From positions 451,677 through 465,603 of the forward strand of contig MU646308.1 in NCBI GenBank assembly GCA_026770585.1: a stretch of DNA of 13,927 nucleotides, given 5' to 3'. The notes under the pieces are model-generated. The model made no database searches and was not told the origin of the DNA. It was given only the letters and a program-made list of their open reading frames with translations. The position numbers and the translations under genes were made by a program. This document shows, piece by piece, positions 1 through 9,500 of this stretch; the first letter of the stretch is position 1; every line of letters starts with the position of its first letter. Source of the stretch: Baffinella frigidus (Eukaryota; Cryptophyceae; Cryptomonadales; Baffinellaceae).

Positions 1-60
1 AGGAGGAATTGACTTTTGGCGACCCCTTCCAAGACACTGGCGTGGAGGGTTGAGCAAGAC

Positions 61-133
61 CTGATGGATTTCATGAATGCGGGCGCCGATCTCCTCCAAC
101 GCTCTCAACAGCCGCTCCACCAATCACCAATCT
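61..133 (-). pseudogene. Third copy of exon N with a 7-bp duplication
   Basis: The sense strand keeps ERLLRALEEIGARIHEIHQ and donor CAG|GTCTTG, but ATTGGTG is doubled just after the ACCAG acceptor, which shifts the frame if that acceptor is used. Confidence 0.6.
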
Positions 134-249
134 GGTCCGTAGGAACCCCCCCTATGCCCCTACGGATTGCCTGCTGTAGGGTCCTAGGTCGTATCTAGAA
201 GGGGCTATTTAAAATCCCTTTGAAGTCCGCTATGTGGGTTGAGCAGGAC

Positions 250-313
250 CTGATGGATTTCATGAATGCGGGCGCCGATCTCCTCCAACGCTCTCAACAA
301 CCGCTCCGCCAAT
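250..313 (-). CDS. Second, open copy of exon N (possible alternative exon)
   Basis: Same length and nearly the same protein as 441-504, with the CAG|GTCCTG donor kept. Its acceptor region is GTAGACGAG instead of CCAG, because repeat sequence adjoins it. It could be a mutually exclusive alternative or a decayed duplicate. Confidence 0.5.
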
Positions 314-440
314 CTCGTCTACCTTATCCGTAGGAACCCCCCGTATGTCCCTACGGATTGTCTACTGTAGGATCCTAGGTCGTATCGCTTAGGGGTTATT
401 CAGAATCCCTTTGAAGTCCGCTGTGTGGGTTGAGCAGGAC

Positions 441-504
441 CTGATGGATCTCATGAATGCGGGCGCCGATCTCCTCCAACGCTCTCAACAACCGCTCCGC
501 CAAT
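441..504 (-). CDS. Exon N, coiled-coil-like helix (LRALEEIGARIHEIHQ)
   Basis: The 64-nt exon has acceptor CCCTAAACCAG, donated by the adjoining telomere-like array, and donor CAG|GTCCTG. It encodes LAERLLRALEEIGARIHEIH plus Q, a leucine-rich amphipathic helix. Three tandem copies exist (441-504, 250-313, 61-133). Because 64 is not a multiple of three, only one copy can be used per transcript without a frameshift. This copy is chosen for its clean acceptor; the gene continues past position 1. Confidence 0.6.
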
Positions 505-3500
505 CTGGTTTAGGGTTTAGGGTTCAGGGTTTAGGGTTTAGGGTTTAGGGTTTAGGGGTTTAGGGTTTAGGGTGTAAGGTTTAGGGTTCAGGGTTTAGGG
601 TTCAGGGTTCAGGGTTTAGGGTTTAGGGTTTAGGGTTTAGGGTTCAGGGTTTAGGGTTCAGGGTTCAGGGTTTAGGGCTCCGCCAATCTGGTTCCACCAC
701 GCCAACACCCTCCTCGAGAGGAAAACTGATGTAATTCCCTATTTGTTTACAGCACTCAACCACACAGCGAGTTTTGAAGGAGATTTTCAACGAAAATCCT
801 GTCGAAAAGAAGTCTCTGCAAATTCCCTTGTAGCAGCAATCTAAGAATTAGTAACACAGAACTAAATGGACCATTCTGCGAAGCTAACTGGGTGGTGAGG
901 GGTCTGCCCACCATACGCCACACTGGAGGCAACTTATGGGCAAATCGATGGTTCCTCAAGTCAACTCCCATACAAATGCACTCGGAATCCGAGTGCATTT
1001 GTATGGGAATTGACTTAAGATTTGCCCCCAAGTTGACTCCAGCGTGGGTACATTTTTCAATGGATGCGGCGCGTCAGGGTTCCAGGTTTCAGGTTTCAGG
1101 ATTCAGGGGGTTGGGAAGGGTTTCAGGGTTCAGGTAATCGTTTAGCGTTTAGAACAAAAAGGGGGTTTGTAGGTCTCTGGGATTTGCCCCCTTTTTTTGG
1201 TTAGGCATTTCAGGGGGTTGGATAGGGCTTCAGGGTTCAGGTTTAGGGATCGAATTTTGGAGGTTAGAGATTGGATCGAGTTTTGGAGGTTAACGATTAG
1301 GGAGGGGTCAAGTTTTGGAGGTTAGAGATTTGCCTGAGTTCTGCGCGGCGAAGAGCCGTAACCACCGCTCGTGACTCCTGCTTGAAGGTTTGGGGTTTAG
1401 GGTTTAGGGTTTAGGGTTTAAGGTGTAGGGTTTCAGGTTCAGGGTTTGAGAGGGGGGGGTAGAGACCTCTTCTCGTCGGCGTTCCTCTAGAGCGCGCCCT
1501 TCGTTGGGCCCCCACACCTGGTTCAGTGCCTTTGTTTATTATTCATCATTCATTATTATGTATCTATTATTTATTTATTTTACTACTATTATTAATTATT
1601 AATTCATCATTATTTTGTTGTTTAGTGTTTGTGTTTAGAGTGTTGGGGTTTCGGGGTTGGGGGATCGTGGAGAGCACCGCAGCGATCTTATCCTCAGTGA
1701 GCGTCCTCGCCAGTGCGCTTCGCCTCGCCAGAATGTCTTCGCAGTCCGACGCCGACGCCTGGAATAGGAGAGAGAGCATTAATTAATGTCAACAACCACG
1801 CGTGAAACCCAGTCTACGCTAGACCTGAGGGGAGGCAATCACAAAAGTCAACTCCCCTTGCCTTCGAGTCGACGTATGCCAACTTCCAACTCCGAGTTGG
1901 AACTTGCAAGGGAGTTGACTTTAGATTGACCACCATCACGTCTAAAGTGGTTCACACGCGAATGTGACTGACACGGGGGCATGTGACTGACAAGGGGGGC
2001 CTCGTATGGGCAAATCGACAATTTTATGGGCAAATCGATGATTTCTCAAGTCAACCCGCATACAAATGCACTCGGAATCCGAGTGCATTTGTGGGAGATT
2101 GACTTGAGATTTGCCCCCGCGTAAACATGTTCATAGCGACGCAACCTATAATTAGTTTTGTAAAGAAACTCGTTCCTGGTACAAATTATAAAAAGAGACC
2201 TCGTTTAAAAAGGAATTGGAGCCCTTTTTAGTTTTAAATGGCCTGTTTTTTATAATTTGTACCAGAACGAGTTACTTTACAAAACTAATTATAGGTTGCG
2301 TCACTATGAATGTCTTCGCAGCCTGACGCTGCAGCCTGCACCCACAAATCGTGCAAGGCGTACACTGGAGGCAACTTATGGGCAAATCGATGATTTCTCA
2401 AGTCGACTCGCATACAAATGCACTCGGAATCCGAGTGCATTTGTGGGAGATTGACTTGAGATTTGCCCCCGCGTAAACAAGTCTTCGCAGTCTTGACGCT
2501 GCAGCCTGCACCCACAAATCGTGCAAGGCTTAGCCTCGACACGGTTCGCCATAGCACATAACCCACCGCTAAGAGCGTGGTTGCCGACCCACAAATCGTC
2601 CGCACGGGTGCTGGCCGGAGCCTGGTTTGAAGGGGCGAGAGGTACCCCTGTACAAGTCCTTTTTGGGTGGATTGGGGTGGTGCTGATCCCATACTCAGGG
2701 CTGGTGTGGGCGAGGTGCTCCTGTACACGTGAGTTCACGCGTGAATGTGAGTGTCGAGCTAGAGCGCTGCGCAGAGAAGTTGGCCACCGGAAAATGGGAA
2801 AATGGGGGAATTGGAGCCATTTCGTCCACTTTTGAGAAATTCACTGTACTAGATTTCTCAAAAGTCAACAAAATGGCTCCAATTTCTCGATTTTCCATTA
2901 TTTCCCGTGGCCAACTTCTCTGCACGGCGCTCTACGGTGTCCGAAGACGGCGGACCTTGCGGGAGAAGGTGAGCACTTGCGCCACGTAGTCTGCCGCCAT
3001 GGCCGGGAACTCCGCTCCCGCGGTGTCGCCACGGAAAGTTCGGTAGTTTCTCCTACGGCATTGCCTAGGACCACCTACCGTAGACCAAAATCCTAGGACA
3101 TTTTGGTCCTAGGAGCCCTACGGCCTACGGTAGGTAGGTCCTACCTAAATCCGTAGGGAAACTACCGAACTTTCCGTGGGTTTCCCAATGAGAGTGTCGA
3201 GCTACGGTGTCCGCACACGGCGGACCTTGCGGGAGAAGGTGAGCACTTGCGCCACGTAGTCTGCCGCCATTCCTGGGAACTCCGCTCCCGCGGTGTCGCG
3301 CTGCTGTTTCGCTTCGAAGCTGTCCAGGATCGCTAGCGCCAGCTGGGTCAGGAGTGTGGGGTTGGGGCTTAGGGTTTAGGGTTTAGGGTTCAGGGTTTAG
3401 GGTTTAGGGTTTAGGGTTTAGGGGTTAGGTTTTTTGGGTTTGGGGTTTAGGGTTCAGGGTTCAGGGTTCAGGGGTTAGGTTTTTTTGGGTTTAGGGTTTA

Positions 3501-6500
3501 GGGTTTAGGGTTTAGGGTTGACGGTTGACGGTTGACGGTTTAGGGTTTAGGGTTTCCACACGCCCTTCGAAGTGGACCAAATCGAGGATATGGTTTGAGC
3601 CATTTTCAGGCATTTTCAAGCGGGCTTTTGAGCCATCGCGCTCGTTTTCGAGCCATTTTCAGACAGCGATCCGGAACGCCAGGGTGGTCAGGAATGCCAG
3701 GAACAAGTTGATGCCGGAATCAGGTCGTCTACCCTTATGTTGGCCACCAATAAAATGAAATAATGGCAAATGTTGACGACACTGGTGCTAAACCGTCAAC
3801 TTTTGCAGCTGACCGTCAACTTTTGCAGTTGACTTTTGCAGTTGACCGTCAACTTTTGCACCCTCACCTGGAACAGCGCCGCCGGCCCATCGAGGAACAC
3901 CGCGTCCCAGAACTGCACCCCACATCTCCCGTCAGCACATCCACTTAGACTTTAACACACGCCCTTTAAAATACTTATGTTATAATTTTGTGCCAGAGTC
4001 GCGTGCAACTGTGTCCTCTGGAGTGAGCTTCCGGCATCCACTTAGCTGAGTTCCGTTCTCCCCGGATATCCGGGGAAAACGCGGTTAGAATCCAACGCAA
4101 ATGGATAAGATTCTAGTACAAATAGTTTACATGGACGGTATCCGTGAAGCTCCTGGTGGCTGCTAAGTGGACAACATGATACGTTGTAGTGTATCAATAT
4201 TGTATCAGTATAAGCTGGAGATCAATACAAGCTGACACAGCGCATCCCCCCGCCATTGGGTCTCTCACCCCTTAACCGTAAACCCCCAAACCCCAAACCC
4301 TAACCCCAAAAATCTGAACTACAAACCCCAAACGCTAAACCCTTCGAGGTGTACCTCGCAGACAAGGCAAAGGGGAAAGACGTTGCAGAAGAAGGGTATG
4401 CACCCCACACCCCAAACGCTAAGCCCCAAACGCTCAACGCTAAACCCATACCCCCAAACCAAAAAAAACGGAGTACCTCGAAGACTAGGGTGTGGGGAAA
4501 GGCGTTGCAGAAGAACGATATGAACCAGTGCGGACACAACTCTCAACCCTGAACCCTGAACCCTGGACCCTGAACCCTGAACCCTGAACCCTGGACCCTG
4601 AACCCTGAACCCTGAAGCCTGGACCCTGGACCCTGAAGCCTGAACCCTGAAGCCTAGACCCTGACGCCTGAAGCCTGAAGCCTACACCCTGCACCAGGAG
4701 CCCGGGACCTACCGTAGTCCAACACACAGTAAGCCTCTAAACCCCAAACCCCAAACGTGACTCCCCCCCCAACCCAAAACCCCTGGGCCCCTAACATGTT
4801 TTTGGCAGGGTGTAGGGTGTAGGGTGTAGGGTGTAGGGTGTAGGGTGTAGGGTGTAGGGTGTAGAGTGTAGGGTGCAGGGTGCAGGGTGCAGGGGGAGCG
4901 GGTTGAGGGTTTACCTCGTCGACTGAGACCTCGGAGACGAGGGCGAGGTTGAAAAAACTCCTTAAAGTTAACTGCCCACAGGGTAGATTGACTTTTGATG
5001 AAAGGTCCGTAGTCCACCGTGTGGAGGGAAGGCGTTGCAGAAGAACGATGTGCACCCCTAAACCCTAAACCTCAAACCTCAAACGCCAAACGCCAAACGC
5101 CAAAATCAAACCAACAAACCCAACCCAACCCCTTCCCCCCCAAAACAAAACATCCGGAACGTACCTCGAAGACAAGGGCGAGGGGGAAGGCGTTGCAGAA
5201 GAAGGAGATGAACCAATGCGGACACAGCAGCCCAAGCACCTGTTTGCGTTTGGGCTTAGGGCTTAGGGCTTAGGGCTTAGTGCTTAGGGCGTAGGGCTTA
5301 GGGCTTAGTGCTTAGTGCTTAGGGCTTAGGGTTTAGGGCGACCGACTTGAGAGCAGGGTTCAGGGGTACGGGTTCAGGGGTTCGGATCTCGGGCTTCAGG
5401 TTCGTGCTTTCGGGCTTCTGTTCGAGGCTTTTGTGTGTCGTATCTAGGTTGCGAGGGGGAAGGCGTTGCTGAGTTTAGTGTGTACGGGGTGGGGGGTAGG
5501 GGTCAGGGGTACGGGTTCAGGGGTTCGGATCTCGGGCTTCAGGTTCGTGCTTTCGGGCTTCCGAGGGTTTCGTGTTTCGTGTCTAGGTTGCGAGGGGGAA
5601 GGCGTTGCTGAAGAAGGATGTGAGCCAGTGCGGACACGGCAGCCCCAGTACCTGATTGCGTCAGTTTTAATGTTGAGTGTTTAGTGTGTAGTATCAGGTG
5701 TTTATGGTTTAGTGTGCAGTGTTTAGTGTTGAGTGTTGAGTGTTTAGTGTGTAGTGTTTAGTGTTTAGCGTCTAGGAGGTGGGGGGTAGGGGTCAGGGGT
5801 ACGGGTTCAGGGGTTCGGATCTCGGGCTTCAGGTTCGTGCTTTCGGGCTTCCGAGGGTTTCGTGTTTCGTGTCTAGGTTGCGAGGGGGAAGGCGTTGCTG
5901 AGGAAGGATGTGAGCCAGTGCGGACACAGCAGCCCTAGTACCTGATTGCTTTAGGGTTTAATGTTTAGTGTTTATTGTGTAGTGTTTGGTGTGTAGGGTT
6001 TAGTGTTTGGTGTGTAGTGTTTAGTGTTTAGTGTTTAGTGTCTAGGGGGTGGGGAGTAGGGGTCAGGGGTACGGGTTCAGGGGTTCAGATTTCAGACTTC
6101 GGGGCTTTGCGTCTAGGGTTTCGTGTGTCGCGTCTAGGTGTGTGGGAAGGCGTTGCAGAAGAGAAAGAGGTGGACAAGTGCGGACACAGCAGCCCCAGCA
6201 CTTCTTTCGGTTAGGGTTTAATATGTAGTGTTTAGTTTGTAGTGTGTAGTGTCAAGTGTTAGGTTTTAGAGGTAAGTCGGTTTAGGGTCTAGGAATTTGG
6301 GGTTCAGGGGTCCGGAATTAGGGTGAGGAGAAAGGGTCGAGGGGTTGGGGATTAGGGTTTGCCTCGTCAGCCGGGGCGTCCAAGCCCTCCATTTCCAGCC
6401 AGAGCGTCGTGAGGGTGTAGGGTGTAGGGTGTAGGGTGTAGGGTGTAGGGTGTAGGGTGTAGGGTGTAGGGTGTAGGGTGTAAGGTGCAGGGTGTAAGGT

Positions 6501-9500
6501 GTAGGGTGCAGGGTGTAGGGTGTAGGGTGTAGGGTGTAGGGGGAGAGGGTTGAGGGCCCACCTCGTCGGCTGGGGCGTCCAAACCCTCCATTTCGAGCCA
6601 GAGCTGCGGAAGACACGTCTTGACTAGGTCGCCCAACACCTGTTGTGTGGGGGGGTGATTTTGGGGGTTGGGGTTCTGAGTTTTGGGTTTTGGGTCCTGG
6701 GTTCAGGGTTCAGGGTTTGAGTCAAACCCTGTTTGGGGGGTGTGTGAGTTTTAGGGCTTCCAGAGGGTTTAGGTGTTCAGGAACCTGGGAGTAGGGTGTG
6801 GGGTTTAGTGCTTGCAGCGCCTGGTGCGGGAATGCAGCGGGGTTGAGGGGTTGGGGTTTGGGGTTGCCGGTTTACGGTTTAGGTTTAGGATTTTGGTTTG
6901 AGGATTTCCAGGCAGAGCTGCGGGAGACACGTCTTGACTAGGTCGCCCAACACCTGGAGGTTAGGTTTAGGGTTTAGGGTTCGGGCTTAGCACCTGGGGT
7001 TGGGGTGATGGGTATAGGGTTTGGGGTTTGGGGTTTGGGGTTTGGGGTTTGGGGTTTGTCAGTCAACCCGCGTGAGGCAGAGATGGGATGTGTACCAGGA
7101 CGGAGGCGCGGAATCCGACATGGGAGCTTGAAAGACCCCCCGGAATAAGGTTCTTGACGGCCTTTACAGTTCTCGGATTCGTACGACGAGGGGACCGATT
7201 TCCGGCGCTATACAGTACAAACCCTCGGAATGGGCAAGGATGATGCGTACCAGGACCCAAGTGCAGACTCCGACGAGGGAGCGTGAGAGAGGCCCCCTGG
7301 AATGAGATCCTTGACGGCCTTCACAGTTCCCGGATTCGTACCACGAGGGGATCGATTTCCTGCGCCCCCTGGTACAAACTAATAGTGGTGGTCGCGGACC
7401 ACATGGAGGACTACGAACCTTTCATCAAAGCCAACTTGTCTTGACGCAATTAACTTTAGAAATTTCCTGGTGCAATTTGGTCACGAACCCCCCTGGAATC
7501 CAGGCCCAACGAAACCCTCGAAGCCGACCGTGTGGGGATGTGTACCAGGACGGATGTGCGGAATGCGACGAGGGAGGACGAGGGAGCGTGAGAGGCCTCC
7601 GGGGATTAGGTCCCTGACGGCCTTTACAGTTCTCGCATTCGTAGCACGAGGGGATCGATTTCGGGCGCTGGTTGGTACAAACATTCCGAAGTGACCGGGT
7701 GGATGCGTACCAGGACGGAGGTGCGGAATCCGACGAGGGAGCGCGAGAGACCTCCGGGAATGAGGTCTTTGACGATTGCGTCGAGTGCGTAGAACGCCTC
7801 CTCCTGTTTAGGGTTTGGGGATCGGTGATTAGGGATTGAGGATTTAATGTGGAGACCGATTGAATTTAAACCACCGTTTTGTTTCATCTTAAGGGAGGAA
7901 TGTTATGTCTTAGCCTTGGCATAGCTTTACCATGGTACACATCCCAATCAGCTTCACCATGGCACACATCCCATGAGATGGCAACTATTGTAGAAATGGG
8001 CTCCGCGCGGATTCAAGGTCAGGTCAGGAAAAACGTCTTTTCGAGAAAAAAACGTCGAAAACGAACTTTTATGCTATCTTAGGCATGGGTAAGATGCCTA
8101 AAATAGAATCAAACACCCTCAAGATAGCACAAAAGTTCATTTTCGACGATTTTTTCTCAAAAAGACGTTCCTGACCTCCTCACCTCACGTTTTAGAAATC
8201 CGCGCGGAGCCCATTTCTACAATATGTGGTTTCAATGAGGTCTTTGACGATTGCGTTGAGTGCGTAGAACGCCTCTTCCTTTGGGGTTTGAAGTTTGGAG
8301 TTTAGGGCTTGAGGATGGGGGTTTAGGGGTTGTGGACTAGGGTATAGCCACACAGCGGACTTCGAAGGGGTTTTGAATAACCCCTAAGCGTCAGACCTAG
8401 GATCCTACGGTAGGTAACCCGTAGGGACATAGGGGGGTTCCTACGGATAAGGTAACGGTCTTTGACGATTGCATCGAGTGCGTGGAACGCCTCCTCCTTG
8501 GGGGGGGGGGGGGGCATTCGGGATTACCACGCAAGAGTACAAGGATGACCTGGGAAAACAAGTCAGTTCACATGGAATTTGTACCAACTTTCCGAGATTT
8601 TGATTTTTCTCTAGGGAGAATGTCCAGTTGTGAACTTAAAAATAGCCAGATCTGGCTATTTCTCCTGTAAGCCAGTCAGCTCTACACTCTTGCGTGGTAG
8701 GGTTTGGGGATTTGGGATCGGAAATTGTGGATTGGTTTTTGCGATTCAGGATTCAAGGCTTTGGGCTCAAGGTGTAGGGTTTCGGGTTTCGGGTTTCGGA
8801 TCCAGGGTTCGGGTAGTAGGTTCACTTCCGAGGGGAGGTGGATGGGGTTTATGGTTTAGGATTTAGGCTTCGGGGTTCAGGGCTTTGGTCTCAGGGCGGG
8901 CTTCGCGTTTCGGGTTTCGTGTTCACGGCATAAGGAGCCTTTTCAAAAGTTGACACCCCGGGTTCGTGGTTCACCACACAGTGGGCTTCGAGGGTTTCGT
9001 TGGGCCTGAATTCCAGGGGGGTACGTGACCAAATTGCACCAGAAAATCTCTCAAGTTAATTGCATCAAGGCAAGTTGACTTTTGATGAAAGGTTCGTAGT
9101 CCACCGTGTGGAAATCCGTCAACTTTGGGGGCGAAAAGGACCTCCGAGGGGAGGTAGACGAAGAGCACCCCCACAATGATAAGGAGCCTTTTCAAAAGTT
9201 GACACCCCGGGTCCGTGGTACAAATCCGTCAACTTTGGGGGCGAAAAGACAAATCCATCAACTTTGGGGGGGAAATCCGACAACTTTGGGGATAAATTCG
9301 TCAACTTTCGGGACAAATCCGTCAACTTTCCGGACAAATTCGTCATTTTTAGGGGCGAAAAGGACCTCTGATGGGATGTGGATGAGGAGCACTCCTGCGA
9401 TGAAGTTCATGCCCTGCGAATACCCGACCTGCAATTCCCACAGCAGTAATGTTATCTCAAAAAAGCCTTTCTAAAGGTCATTTTCTTAAGTCAATTCCCC

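Larger units (their letters stand above)
50..504. repeat. Tandem array, about 190-bp unit of exon N plus repeat element
   Basis: About 2.4 copies of a unit made of exon N, its donor flank (GTTGAGCARGACC) and a roughly 100-bp element piece (TCCGTAGGAACC ... GAAGTCCGCTRTGTGG at 136-236 and 327-428). A reverse-complement copy of the element piece alone lies at 8348-8454, so the element is independent of the exon. Confidence 0.78.
5342..6150. repeat. Tandem blocks of exon H plus intron (unit about 290 bp)
   Basis: The block GGGGTACGGGTTCAGGGGTTCGGATCTCGGGCTTCAGG ... TCTAGGTTGCGAGGGGGAAGGCG (split here only for length) occurs at about 5352, 5492 and 5781, and in diverged form at 6053. Each runs into an exon H fragment. 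The 5492 and 5781 blocks are nearly identical. Confidence 0.82.

Noticed and set aside
509-676. True chromosome end
   Set aside because: The array is short, degenerate, enclosed by a 17-bp duplication and followed by unique coding sequence on both sides, so it is interstitial.
2285-2728. Minus-strand ORF of 147 residues
   Set aside because: It passes through a foldback element and two exon K fragments; only short pieces are coding-like and no family match is seen.
3661-3710. Minus-strand NLFLAFLTTLAFRIAV as a TBC exon
   Set aside because: Open and hydrophobic, but it ends in a stop, lacks splice sites in the right phase, and exons I and J already join seamlessly across it.
4654-5055. Minus-strand ORF of 133 residues with PYTLHPT repeats
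   Set aside because: The repeat protein is a translation of the (GGTGTAG)n minisatellite; the ORF runs across an exon H copy, an intron junction and an element remnant.
4543-6541. CRISPR-like array
   Set aside because: The repeats are contiguous heptamers or whole exon-intron blocks without unique spacers, in an intron-bearing eukaryotic gene.
6266-6616. Minus-strand ORF of 116 residues with TLHPTP repeats
   Set aside because: Again minisatellite read-through joining two exon G copies in the wrong frame; exon G itself is read in another frame (6562-6639).
9106-9474. Plus-strand ORF of 122 residues rich in NPSTLG/NSSTFG
   Set aside because: It is the antisense of the AAATCCGTCAACTTT tandem array and of exon E, whose minus-strand GYSQGMNF reading is far better supported.
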